Shown here: one piece after another, positions 1 through 5,373 of the stretch | Position numbering within the stretch: the first letter of the stretch is position 1 | Layout: each line of letters opens with the position of its first letter | NCBI GenBank assembly: GCA_021776755.1 | Contig: JAJFFI010000195.1 | Location: 1 to 5,373 of the forward strand | DNA from: Alphaproteobacteria bacterium | GTDB lineage: Bacteria; Pseudomonadota; Alphaproteobacteria; JAJFFI01 | Direction: 5' to 3' | Length of the DNA: 5,373 nt | Notes under the pieces: generated by a model | The model's input: the letters and a program-made list of their open reading frames with translations, nothing else | What the model was told of the DNA's origin: nothing | Databases searched by the model: none | Translations under genes and position numbers: made by a program

Positions 1-348
1 CGCCTCGCGCACGAATTCCGGGTTGGTCACGGCGGCGGTGTTGATCGACACCTTGTCCGCACCGGCCAGCAGCAGCTTCCGGATGTCGTCCACTGTCCTC
101 ACGCCGCCGCCGACGGTCAGCGGCATGAAGCATTGTTCGGCGGTGCGGCCGACGACATCGAAAATCGTCTCGCGGTTCTCGTGGCTCGCGGTGATGTCGA
201 GGAAGCAGAGCTCGTCCGCGCCCGCAGCGTCATAGATCTTGGCCTGTTCGACGGGGTCACCGGCATCCACCAGATCGACGAAATTGACGCCCTTGACGAC
301 GCGGCCGTCCTTCACGTCGAGGCAGGGGATGATGCGTACCTTGAGCAT
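1..348 (-). CDS. hisF: Imidazole glycerol phosphate synthase, cyclase subunit HisF (partial, N-terminal 116 residues)
   Basis: HisF is the (beta-alpha)8-barrel cyclase subunit of cytoplasmic IGP synthase. It uses ammonia delivered from HisH to convert PRFAR to imidazole glycerol phosphate and AICAR. The visible protein begins [20 protein letters not shown] and continues through FLDIT (about 49-53), the LTVGGGVR phosphate-binding loop (about 77-84) and [10 protein letters not shown]. Asp11, one of the two catalytic aspartates known for the family, and Lys19 are both present. The second catalytic aspartate (near residue 130) lies beyond the left edge. The family is usually about 250 residues, so a little under half is seen. 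The start codon shares one base with the hisA stop (TGATG), which implies translational coupling. An AGG 7 bases upstream of the ATG, inside hisA, can serve as ribosome binding site. Identification is secure. Confidence 0.97.
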   Translation of the reverse strand, partial: MLKVRIIPCLDVKDGRVVKGVNFVDLVDAGDPVEQAKIYDAAGADELCFLDITASHENRETIFDVVGRTAEQCFMPLTVGGGVRTVDDIRKLLLAGADKVSINTAAVTNPEFVREA

Positions 349-1082
349 CAGGCGGCCTGTCCTCGCAGCAGCGCGAGTGCTGCGCCGGTATCGATCCGTC
401 CGTCATAGATCGCGCGGCCGCTGATCACGCCCGCAATGCCGCTGTCCTGCACGGCGACAAGCGCGCGGAGATCGTCGAGTGACGACACGCCGCCCGAAGC
501 GATCACCGGAACCGAAACCGAGCGCGCCAAAACCTCGGTCGCTCCTACATTCACGCCCGAGAGCAACCCGTCCCGGTCGATGTCGGTGTAAACGATGGCG
601 GCGACGCCGGCGTCCTCGAACTGGCGGGTGAGATCGTGGGCAGTCATCTCGCTGGTTTCGACCCAGCCCTCGGTCGCGACCTTGCCGCCGCGCGCATCGA
701 TACCGACCACGATCCGGCCCGGGAAGGCCTTGCAGGCGTCGCGGACGAGTTGGGGGTTTTTCACGGCGACGGTGCCGAGAATGACCCGTGCGAGCCCGAG
801 GGAGAGCCAGTGCTCGATCGTCGCCATGTCGCGGATGCCGCCGCCAAGCTGCACCGGGATCCGCACGGACCGCAACACGGCCTCGACACTTTCGCTGTTG
901 ACCGGGCGGCCCTCGACGGCGCCGTTCAGATCCACCAGATGCAGCCATTCAAACCCCGCGCGCTCGAACGTCTGCGCCTGGTCGGCGGGGCTCGCGTTAA
1001 ACACGGTGACCCGTTCCATGTCGCCCTTCTCAAGCCGGACGCACTGGCCGTCTTTCAGGTCGATTGCTGGAAACAGGATCAT
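348..1082 (-). CDS. hisA: Phosphoribosylformimino-5-aminoimidazole carboxamide ribotide isomerase HisA
   Basis: HisA catalyses the Amadori rearrangement of ProFAR to PRFAR, the substrate of HisH/HisF. The 244-residue product has the full family length and a (beta-alpha)8-barrel pattern. It begins [17 protein letters not shown] and carries catalytic Asp8, the VQLGGGIR phosphate loop (about 77-84), [16 protein letters not shown] with the second catalytic Asp129, YTDIDRDG (about 165-172) and the C-terminal VIASGGVSS phosphate loop (about 193-201). The ATG at 1082-1080 was chosen because it starts exactly at the conserved N-terminus and overlaps the acetyltransferase stop as ATGA. The open frame continues upstream to about 1460, but that part is a shadow of the acetyltransferase. 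An AAGG 7 bases before the ATG is the likely Shine-Dalgarno, and it overlaps a slippery A AAA AAG heptamer described separately. Downstream, hisF starts on the hisA stop codon. Confidence 0.98.
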   Translation of the reverse strand: MILFPAIDLKDGQCVRLEKGDMERVTVFNASPADQAQTFERAGFEWLHLVDLNGAVEGRPVNSESVEAVLRSVRIPVQLGGGIRDMATIEHWLSLGLARVILGTVAVKNPQLVRDACKAFPGRIVVGIDARGGKVATEGWVETSEMTAHDLTRQFEDAGVAAIVYTDIDRDGLLSGVNVGATEVLARSVSVPVIASGGVSSLDDLRALVAVQDSGIAGVISGRAIYDGRIDTGAALALLRGQAA

Positions 1083-1699
1083 TTCGACGCCTTTTTTGCC
1101 GCGGCCTTCTTGGCGGCGGATTTCTTTGCCTTGGGCGCATCGCCGAGCGGGCCGATGGCCTTGCTGTAGAAGTGCCCGGCGATCATCTGCCCGCGGACGC
1201 GCGCGTAGTTCGGGTTTGTCCCCCAGCGGGCGAAGCCGAGCGCCTCGTAGAGCTGGATCGCGCGGTCCTGGGTCTCGCGTACATCGAGGTTGATCATCAG
1301 GTAGCCGCTTTTCCGCGCGCGCGCTTCGGCAAGCGCGATCAGCGGGCGGGCGATGCCGTAGCCTCGCGCCCAGGGGGCGAGAAAGAAGGTGGTCAGTCGG
1401 ATCGAGAACGCGGTTGCCTCGGCGTTTCGCGCGGGCTCCTGGAGCTGCACCGAGCCGCACACCACATCGTCGAGCTTGGCGATGAAGAGGCTCCGTTCCG
1501 GGATCAGCAGGACGCCCGACCAGTAACGCTCAAGGACGGACCGGGTCGGCGGGTCGATCCAGCCGAACCCGCCGCCGTCGCGGATTGCCGCCTCGGTCGC
1601 GTCGCAAAGCTCGTCGATCTCGCGGGTGCCAAGCTCCGTCGGTTGGGCGACGGTGAAGCTCACCTCCGGTTTCGCGGTACCGGCCTTCTTGGCGGTCAT
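1079..1699 (-). CDS. GNAT-family N-acetyltransferase with lysine/alanine-rich tail, inside the his operon
   Basis: This is a 206-residue protein of the GNAT fold, which transfers an acetyl group from acetyl-CoA to an amine; the substrate is unknown. Acetyl-CoA binding motif A is visible as [15 protein letters not shown] (about 107-121, RGYGIA matching R/Q-x-x-G-x-G/A), followed by [19 protein letters not shown] (about 138-156), the typical C-terminal GNAT segment. The last 17 residues, after APKAK, are a Lys/Ala-rich tail ([15 protein letters not shown]), and the first ten residues are also Lys/Ala-rich. Such basic tails can bind nucleic acid or acidic partners, but no role is shown here. I chose the ATG at 1699, which overlaps the hisH stop as ATGA and has GGAG 8 bases upstream. 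A GTG at 1708 would overlap that Shine-Dalgarno. The gene overlaps hisA by ATGA. It is tightly coupled to both neighbours but is not a known histidine enzyme. Confidence 0.88.
   Translation of the reverse strand: MTAKKAGTAKPEVSFTVAQPTELGTREIDELCDATEAAIRDGGGFGWIDPPTRSVLERYWSGVLLIPERSLFIAKLDDVVCGSVQLQEPARNAEATAFSIRLTTFFLAPWARGYGIARPLIALAEARARKSGYLMINLDVRETQDRAIQLYEALGFARWGTNPNYARVRGQMIAGHFYSKAIGPLGDAPKAKKSAAKKAAAKKASK
1091..1097 (-). promoter_or_regulatory. Candidate -1 ribosomal frameshift heptamer (A AAA AAG) at the acetyltransferase/hisA junction
   Basis: Read on the minus strand in the acetyltransferase frame, the codons are GCA AAA AAG GCG TCG AAA TGA. This places A AAA AAG in the phase required for tandem -1 slippage, as in E. 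coli dnaX. After a -1 shift the reading is GGC GTC GAA and then the hisA ATG, with no stop between. The predicted fusion is acetyltransferase residues 1-203, Gly-Val-Glu, then all 244 HisA residues, about 450 in total. A weak SD-like AAGAAGG lies 7 bases upstream of the heptamer. Downstream I see only a poor 5-bp GTCGA/TCGAC pairing with a long loop. Against the idea, the last bases double as an AAGG Shine-Dalgarno for hisA, and Lys-Ala codon repeats make A-runs likely by chance. Motif and phase are seen directly; function is inferred. Confidence 0.35.
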
Positions 1700-2337
1700 G
1701 GCGACCACTCCAGGAAGTTGGCAATCACGCGCAGGCCCGCAGCCTGGCTCTTTTCAGGATGAAACTGGGTGCCGACCATATTGTCCCGCGCAATCGCCGC
1801 GGTGACCGGGCCGCCGTAGTCGACGTCGGCGACAACCAGATCGTCCGGGCCGAACAGTGCATAGCTGTGCACGAAATAGGCGTGATCGCCGGCGTTGACC
1901 CCGTCGAACACCGGATGTGCCGTGCCCTGAAACCGGAGATCGTTCCAGCCCATGTGCGGGACCTTCAGCCCGGGGTCCGATGGCTCGATCGCCCGGACCT
2001 CGCCGGGGCACCAGCCGAGCCCCTCATGGGTGCCGAATTCGATACCGCGTTCGGCCATCAGCTGCATGCCGACGCAGATCCCAAGGAAGGGTTTGGCATT
2101 CTCGACGACCTGCTCGTTGAGCGCCTCGATCATGCCGTCGAGTGCGGCGAGCCCCGCCTTGCAGTCGGCGAACGCGCCCACGCCGGGCAGCACGATGCGG
2201 TCGGCGGCGGCCACCGCGTCGGGGTCGGCGGTGACGACGATGCGCCCGTTCGCGCGGGTTTCCGCGGCCGCGCGCTCGAACGCCTTGGCGGCCGACCGGA
2301 GATTTCCGGACCCGTAATCGATGATCGCTGTTGTCAT
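1696..2337 (-). CDS. hisH: Imidazole glycerol phosphate synthase, glutaminase subunit HisH
   Basis: HisH is the class I glutamine amidotransferase subunit of IGP synthase. It hydrolyses glutamine and channels ammonia to HisF. The 213-residue product has normal family length. It starts [15 protein letters not shown] and carries the LPGVGAF oxyanion-strand motif (about 50-56), the nucleophile elbow [10 protein letters not shown] with Cys88, the YFVHSY segment (about 154-159) and the catalytic His193 and Glu195 in [10 protein letters not shown]. The Cys-His-Glu triad is therefore complete. The ATG at 2337 gives the conserved N-terminus; the Shine-Dalgarno is weak (CAGG about 9 bases upstream). 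The gene is separated from the upstream methyltransferase by 52 bases, in which I see no clear terminator or promoter. It overlaps the downstream acetyltransferase by ATGA. HisF, its partner, lies two genes downstream. Identification is secure. Confidence 0.98.
   Translation of the reverse strand: MTTAIIDYGSGNLRSAAKAFERAAAETRANGRIVVTADPDAVAAADRIVLPGVGAFADCKAGLAALDGMIEALNEQVVENAKPFLGICVGMQLMAERGIEFGTHEGLGWCPGEVRAIEPSDPGLKVPHMGWNDLRFQGTAHPVFDGVNAGDHAYFVHSYALFGPDDLVVADVDYGGPVTAAIARDNMVGTQFHPEKSQAAGLRVIANFLEWSP
1708..1711 (-). promoter_or_regulatory. Shine-Dalgarno GGAG for the acetyltransferase gene
   Basis: GGAG on the minus strand lies 8 bases before the ATG at 1699, within the last codons of hisH. 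It supports that ATG over the GTG at 1708, whose first base is part of the motif. Confidence 0.6.
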
Positions 2338-2389
2338 GGGCTGAACCTGCGTAAAGCGCGCCGAGACCTACGGAATTGCAGCCGGGCCG

Positions 2390-3253
2390 TCAAGGCGCAC
2401 CCCCTTGCCGGCCGCCGTTTTCGCTGTCTTTCTCGCGAGATAGCCGCAGACGAAACTCGGTCGCCGTTCCAGCCCGCACATCGGGCAGGAAATTTTCCTT
2501 CGACAGATACCGCACATCGGCCTTCGTCGCCGGCCCCACGAACTGCAGCCGGCGGCCCGAATCGTAGCGCGCGAGACCGGTGCCTAGCACCTTCTGCAGC
2601 ACATAGAAGGTCAGGTAATGGTTGTCGACGACCCCCCGCACGGGCGTGTCCGAGGCGCGGATGACATTCAGCAGATCGAGATTGAACAGCTTGTCGTTGT
2701 TGGCAGGCGAGCTGCGGTCTGGCCCGTCGGAGAAGACAAAATCATACGGCCGCGCCGGCACGTCCCTGTACTGCACCCCGCGGAAAATCTTGTAGGCGCC
2801 GTCGATCTTCTCGCTGAGGCGGATCTCGGTGATGTCAGTCAGCGCCGCCGGGAAAGCCGCCGATGCGGTGGCGTGCCAGCCGGCGCTCTCTTCCATCGAA
2901 ACCATTCGTCCGCTTCCGTTCTCGCGGAGCGCATACGCCATCACCACGGTGGAGATGCCCGTGCCGAGCTCCAGCACGTCCCGTGGCCGATGGCGGCGGA
3001 TTTCCGAATACAGCGTCCAGTAGTCGGAGAAGGAAGCGCCGGTGACTTTCGAAGCGGCGGCGTAGGCCTCCATCATCTCCCAGAGCGCGGGGATCGCGCG
3101 GAGCTTCGTCTCGGCTTCCCGGTTACGGCGCGTGACCTGCCGGTTGGCGCGCCAGACGCGGAAACGGACCAGCGGGCCGAAGCCTTCGCCGGTCAGCCAG
3201 ACCGGTGCGGCCGCCGGGTCGCCCGGGCGGCGGATGTGGTCATGTCCGCCCAT
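2390..3253 (-). CDS. Class I SAM-dependent methyltransferase of unknown substrate, between hisB and hisH
   Basis: This is a 287-residue protein with a Rossmann-fold methyltransferase core. Motif I is DVLELGTGIS (about 92-101, glycine-rich SAM loop). An acidic Glu121/Glu122 after the second strand (MVSMEES) suits ribose binding, and YDFVFSDGPDR (about 170-180) fits the strand 4 region. The order and the DGP signature resemble O-methyltransferases of the Methyltransf_24 type, but I cannot name the family with certainty. About 90 residues precede the core, including a basic stretch (VRFRVWRANRQVTRRNREAETK, split here only by position: about 29-50) and a helix-rich segment. There is no signal peptide or membrane helix. 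The ATG at 3253 is the first good start after hisB, but its Shine-Dalgarno is weak (GGA three bases away), so the N-terminus is uncertain; the frame stays open far upstream only as a shadow of hisB. The gap to hisB is 29 bases, which suggests co-transcription. Nothing links it to histidine synthesis except location. Confidence 0.82.
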   Translation of the reverse strand: MGGHDHIRRPGDPAAAPVWLTGEGFGPLVRFRVWRANRQVTRRNREAETKLRAIPALWEMMEAYAAASKVTGASFSDYWTLYSEIRRHRPRDVLELGTGISTVVMAYALRENGSGRMVSMEESAGWHATASAAFPAALTDITEIRLSEKIDGAYKIFRGVQYRDVPARPYDFVFSDGPDRSSPANNDKLFNLDLLNVIRASDTPVRGVVDNHYLTFYVLQKVLGTGLARYDSGRRLQFVGPATKADVRYLSKENFLPDVRAGTATEFRLRLSREKDSENGGRQGGAP

Positions 3254-3282
3254 GTTCCGTTGACTTAGAGAGGCCCGCCCCC

Positions 3283-3900
3283 CTAAAGGGAACCGCCCAA
3301 GGTGCCCTTGGTCGAGGGAATGTCGTCGGCCTTGCGCGGATCGATCTCCATCGCCGCGCGCAGCGACCGTGCGAGGCCCTTGTAGCAAGACTCGACGATG
3401 TGATGGTTGTTTTCGCCGTAGATGTTCTCGACGTGCAGCGTCAGGCCCGCCGATTGCGCGAAGGCCTGGAACCATTCCTTGAAGAGCTCGGTGTCCATGT
3501 CGCCGAGCTTGGGTTTCGAGAAATCCACCTTCCAGATGAGATACGGCCGGTTCGACGCGTCGAGCGCCACGCGCGACAGCGTCTCGTCCATCGGGATCAG
3601 CGCCGAGCCATAGCGGGTGATGCCGCGCCGGTCGCCCAGCGCCTTGGTGACCGCCTCGCCGATGGCGTAGCCGGAATCTTCCGTCGTGTGATGGAAGTCG
3701 ATGTGCAGGTCGCCGGTCGCCTTGACGGTCAGATCCATCAGGCTGTGGCGCGAGAGCTGCTCGAGCATGTGGTCGAGAAAGCCGATGCCGGTGGAAATTT
3801 CGCTCACACCGGTGCCGTCCAGGTTCACCGTCGCGGTGATCTGGGTCTCCTTGGTCTTCCGCTCGACCGTGGCCGTGCGCCCGCTTCCGTTCCTCGGCAT
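3283..3900 (-). CDS. hisB: Imidazoleglycerol-phosphate dehydratase HisB (monofunctional)
   Basis: HisB dehydrates imidazole glycerol phosphate to imidazole acetol phosphate, the step after HisH/HisF. The 205-residue product is the monofunctional form, with no fused histidinol phosphatase domain as found in enterobacteria. Conserved metal-binding and active-site motifs are present: GFLDHML (40-46), DFHHTTED (68-75, with His70, His71 and Glu74), ENNHHIVE (163-170, with His166, His167 and Glu170), and the C-terminal PSTKGTLGG (195-203). The usual enzyme is a Mn-dependent 24-mer. The ATG at 3900 is preceded at 6 bases by a perfect GGAGG. The first ten or so residues ([10 protein letters not shown]) are a short, variable extension. 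The gene is first in the visible minus-strand operon and divergent from hslV. Identification is secure. Confidence 0.98.
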   Translation of the reverse strand: MPRNGSGRTATVERKTKETQITATVNLDGTGVSEISTGIGFLDHMLEQLSRHSLMDLTVKATGDLHIDFHHTTEDSGYAIGEAVTKALGDRRGITRYGSALIPMDETLSRVALDASNRPYLIWKVDFSKPKLGDMDTELFKEWFQAFAQSAGLTLHVENIYGENNHHIVESCYKGLARSLRAAMEIDPRKADDIPSTKGTLGGSL

Positions 3901-3906
3901 CTTCTG

Positions 3907-3911
3907 CCTCC
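3907..3911 (-). promoter_or_regulatory. Shine-Dalgarno GGAGG for hisB
   Basis: A perfect GGAGG on the minus strand lies 6 bases before the hisB ATG. It is the strongest ribosome binding site in the window and fixes the hisB start. Confidence 0.75.
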
Positions 3912-3958
3912 GGCGATGTCGCCCGTGCGATTATTCGCGCCCGGGCCGATTGCGTCAG

Positions 3959-3988
3959 GTTGTAACAGGAAGATTGGGCCGAAACCAA
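3959..3988 (-). promoter_or_regulatory. hisB: Candidate housekeeping promoter for the his operon
   Basis: On the minus strand, TTGGTT (3988-3983) and TACAAC (3964-3959) are separated by 18 bases. The -10 matches TATAAT at four of six positions; the -35 matches only its TTG. Initiation would fall near 3952, leaving a leader of about 50 bases before hisB. I see no histidine-rich leader peptide, T-box or attenuator in this leader. The match is modest, and other weak promoters could be proposed in the same region. Confidence 0.3.
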
Positions 3989-4011
3989 GGACATACAAGG
4001 GGTTGCGGGCC

Positions 4012-4026
4012 GCGGATGCGATCCGC
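4012..4026. repeat. Perfect 15-bp palindrome (GCGGAT-GCG-ATCCGC) beside the hslV promoter
   Basis: Six-base arms are perfectly complementary around a 3-base centre. The palindrome ends one base before the -35 element of the putative heat-shock promoter and lies upstream of the candidate hisB promoter. It could be an operator for a dimeric regulator acting on either side, or a chance inverted repeat in GC-rich DNA. There is no T-run after it on either strand, so it is not an intrinsic terminator. Confidence 0.35.
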
Positions 4027-4027
4027 T

Positions 4028-4055
4028 CTTGACCCGGTCGCCCAAATCCCCACAT
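4028..4055 (+). promoter_or_regulatory. hslV: Sigma-32 (RpoH) heat-shock promoter of hslVU
   Basis: CTTGACC (4028-4034), 13 bases, then CCCCACAT (4048-4055) closely matches the heat-shock consensus CTTGAAA-N11-15-CCCCATNT. hslVU is a known heat-shock operon under RpoH in E. coli, and the position directly before hslV fits. Initiation about 6-8 bases after the -10 would be near 4061-4063. That leaves only about 8-10 bases before the ATG at 4071 and almost none before the ATG at 4065. The element is seen in the sequence; RpoH control is inferred from the match and the gene. Confidence 0.7.
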
Positions 4056-4070
4056 AGACCGGACATGAGC

Positions 4071-4619
4071 ATGACCCACGAAAATCCCGAAAACTGGTAC
4101 GGCACAACGATCCTTTCGGTCCGCAAGGGCGGCAAGGTCGTGATCGCCGGCGACGGCCAGGTGACCTTCGGCAACACCGTGCTGAAGTCGAACGCGAAGA
4201 AAGTCCGGCCGCTGTCGGATGGCGGCGTGATTGCCGGATTCGCGGGCGCCACCGCCGATGCCTTCGCGCTGTTCGAGCGTCTCGAGGCGCAGCTCGACAA
4301 GCACCCGGGGCAACTGACCCGGGCCTGTGTCGAGATGGCGAAGGACTGGCGCACCGACCGGTATCTCCGCCGGCTCGAGGCGATGATGGCGGTGGCCGAC
4401 AAGGACGTCTCGCTGGTGCTGACCGGCAACGGCGACGTGCTGGAGCCCGAGGACGGGTTGATCGGCATCGGCTCGGGCGGACCGTTCGCGCTCGCCGCGG
4501 CCCGGGCGCTGGTTGACCTGAAGGACATGGATGCCGAGGCGGTTGCGCGAAAGGCGATGAAGATCGCCGCCGGCATCTGCATATACACCAACGAAAATGT
4601 CGTTGTGGAGACGTTATGA
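4071..4619 (+). CDS. hslV: HslV, peptidase subunit of the HslUV (ClpYQ) protease
   Basis: HslV forms the proteasome-like double hexamer that degrades substrates unfolded by HslU in the cytoplasm. The mature part starts TTILSVRK and includes [15 protein letters not shown], Lys33 of mature numbering (in NAKKV), the [17 protein letters not shown] helix and the [17 protein letters not shown] segment. It ends in [10 protein letters not shown]. The catalytic N-terminal nucleophile is the first Thr of GTT, residue 12 from this start, so an 11-residue propeptide ([11 protein letters not shown]) must be removed. In E. coli only the initiator Met precedes it. The ATG at 4071 has GGA 7 bases upstream; an in-frame ATG at 4065 would add two residues and cannot be excluded. 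The product is 182 residues (171 mature), the normal size. A heat-shock promoter lies directly upstream, and the stop overlaps the hslU start as ATGA. Confidence 0.97.
   Translation: MTHENPENWYGTTILSVRKGGKVVIAGDGQVTFGNTVLKSNAKKVRPLSDGGVIAGFAGATADAFALFERLEAQLDKHPGQLTRACVEMAKDWRTDRYLRRLEAMMAVADKDVSLVLTGNGDVLEPEDGLIGIGSGGPFALAAARALVDLKDMDAEAVARKAMKIAAGICIYTNENVVVETL
4607..4610 (+). promoter_or_regulatory. hslU: Shine-Dalgarno GGAG for hslU
   Basis: GGAG lies within the last codons of hslV, 5 bases before the hslU ATG, and supports the ATG that overlaps the hslV stop. This arrangement allows coupled translation of the two protease subunits. Confidence 0.6.
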
Positions 4620-5373
4620 GAAGTTTTGAGGCGTCGGCCTTCAGTCCGCGCGAGATCGTCTCCGAGCTCGACCGGTTCATCGTCGGCCAGAACGACGCCA
4701 AGCGCGCGGTCGCCATTGCGCTCCGCAACCGCTGGCGCCGGCAGCAGCTTGACGGCGACATGCGCGAGGAAGTGCTGCCCAAGAACATCCTGATGATCGG
4801 GCCCACGGGCTGTGGCAAGACCGAGATTTCGCGCCGGCTGGCGAAGCTCGCGCAGGCGCCGTTCCTCAAGGTCGAGGCCACCAAGTTCACCGAGGTCGGC
4901 TATGTCGGCCGCGACGTCGAGCAGATCATCCGCGACCTTGTCGAGATCGCGATCGCCATGACCCGGGACAGCCTGCGCAAGGATGTCGAGAGCCGGGCCG
5001 AGATCAACGCCGAGGAGCGCGTGCTCGATGCGCTGGTCGGCGAAGGCTCGGGCAAGGAAACCCGCGAGAAATTCCGCAAGATGCTGCGCGAAGGGTCGCT
5101 TTCCGACAAGGAAATCGAGGTCGAGGTTTCGGACGGGGGCTCGGGCGGGCTGCCGACCTTCGACATTCCCGGTATGCCGGGCGCGCAGATGGGGATGCTC
5201 AATCTCAACGACGTGTTCGGCAAGGCGTTCGGCGGCGGCACCAAGACCCGCAAGCTGACGGTCGAGGAGTCCTACGAAATCCTGATGGCCGAGGAGAGCG
5301 ACAAGCTGCTCGACCAGGAGCAGGTGGTGACCGAGGCGATCACCCGGGTCGAGCAGAACGGCATCGTGTTCCT
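4616..5373 (+). CDS. hslU: HslU (ClpY), AAA+ ATPase/unfoldase subunit of HslUV (partial, N-terminal 252 residues)
   Basis: HslU is the hexameric AAA+ unfoldase that recognises and threads substrates into HslV. The visible part begins [20 protein letters not shown] and has [22 protein letters not shown] (about 21-42), typical of the family N-terminus, Walker A GPTGCGKT (62-69) and the GYVG pore loop (95-98) that grips substrate. The inserted I domain follows (roughly 110-240), with a glycine-rich stretch [21 protein letters not shown] (about 173-193). The window ends at EQNGIVF plus the first two bases of a leucine codon, immediately before the expected Walker B DEID. The sensor and C-terminal domains (about 180-190 more residues by family length) are outside. 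The ATG overlaps the hslV stop (ATGA) with GGAG 5 bases upstream. Identification is secure. Confidence 0.98.
   Translation, partial: MRSFEASAFSPREIVSELDRFIVGQNDAKRAVAIALRNRWRRQQLDGDMREEVLPKNILMIGPTGCGKTEISRRLAKLAQAPFLKVEATKFTEVGYVGRDVEQIIRDLVEIAIAMTRDSLRKDVESRAEINAEERVLDALVGEGSGKETREKFRKMLREGSLSDKEIEVEVSDGGSGGLPTFDIPGMPGAQMGMLNLNDVFGKAFGGGTKTRKLTVEESYEILMAEESDKLLDQEQVVTEAITRVEQNGIVF

Noticed and set aside
595..1293. Plus-strand open frames antisense to hisA and the acetyltransferase gene.
   Set aside because: These are shadows of secure genes; composition is typical of antisense GC-rich frames and no domain is visible.
1083..1460. Upstream extension of the hisA frame to an ATG at 1460, giving a 370-residue protein.
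   Set aside because: The extension is an Arg/Pro-rich out-of-frame reading of the GNAT gene, and the conserved HisA N-terminus begins exactly at the ATG at 1082. Only its last few codons matter, for the frameshift hypothesis.
1759..2664. Plus-strand open frame of 301 codons antisense to hisH and the methyltransferase.
   Set aside because: It is the mirror of two well-supported minus-strand genes in GC-rich DNA, where antisense frames stay open. It has no recognisable motif or ribosome binding site.
3282..3291. CCCTTTAGGG inverted repeat at the hisB stop, considered as a terminator.
   Set aside because: The loop would be only two bases and there is no T-run after it. It cannot form a convincing intrinsic terminator.
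3939..3948. GCCCGGGC-type palindrome in the divergent intergenic region.
   Set aside because: Short GC-only palindromes are expected by chance at this base composition, and it has no useful relation to either promoter.
3901..3995. Possible histidine-rich leader peptide or attenuator before hisB.
   Set aside because: The minus-strand leader frames I read contain no run of His codons, and I found no pair of alternative hairpins. The small GCGA/TCGC repeat near 3927-3938 is too short to support one.
3205..4032. Plus-strand open frame of 275 codons antisense to hisB and crossing the intergenic region.
   Set aside because: It is an antisense shadow of hisB with low-complexity Arg/Ala/Val composition, and it runs through the promoter region.
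3254..4591. Long minus-strand open frame that extends the methyltransferase frame upstream through hisB and into hslV (733 codons in total).
   Set aside because: The upstream part is an out-of-frame shadow of hisB and antisense to hslV, both of which are unmistakable. It is rich in Arg, Pro, Ser and Ala and has no recognisable domain. Only the part from the ATG at 3253 looks like a real protein.

Overview
The window looks like ordinary chromosomal DNA from a GC-rich member of the Alphaproteobacteria. I infer this from the high GC content, dense ATGA and TGATG gene overlaps, a monofunctional HisB, an HslV with an N-terminal propeptide ahead of its catalytic threonine, and a histidine gene cluster divergent from hslVU. 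I cannot place it to order or genus from sequence alone.

Layout: positions 1-3900 on the minus strand form a compact histidine-biosynthesis operon, in transcription order hisB, a SAM-dependent methyltransferase of unknown substrate, hisH, a GNAT-family acetyltransferase, hisA and hisF (hisF runs off the left edge). A 164-170 bp divergent intergenic region follows. It holds a probable hisB promoter and Shine-Dalgarno on the minus strand, a perfect 15-bp palindrome, and a strong match to a sigma-32 (RpoH) heat-shock promoter on the plus strand. From about 4071 to the right edge lie hslV and hslU (hslU is cut just before its Walker B motif), overlapping by ATGA.

Function: HisA makes PRFAR, HisH and HisF together convert PRFAR plus glutamine to imidazole glycerol phosphate and AICAR, and HisB dehydrates imidazole glycerol phosphate. 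The operon therefore covers the middle of the pathway. The other his genes are not in the window. HslV (peptidase) and HslU (AAA+ unfoldase) form the two-component HslUV protease.

The two non-histidine genes inside the operon are the main accessory content. The most unusual signal is at the end of the acetyltransferase gene: an in-frame A AAA AAG heptamer, the same type of slippery site as in E. coli dnaX, lies 8 bases before the hisA start codon. A -1 slip there would enter the hisA frame with no intervening stop and give an acetyltransferase-HisA fusion of about 450 residues. The same bases also supply a plausible Shine-Dalgarno for hisA, so this is a testable hypothesis and not a conclusion. 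I found no RNA genes, insertion sequences, CRISPR arrays, prophage genes or clear intrinsic terminators.
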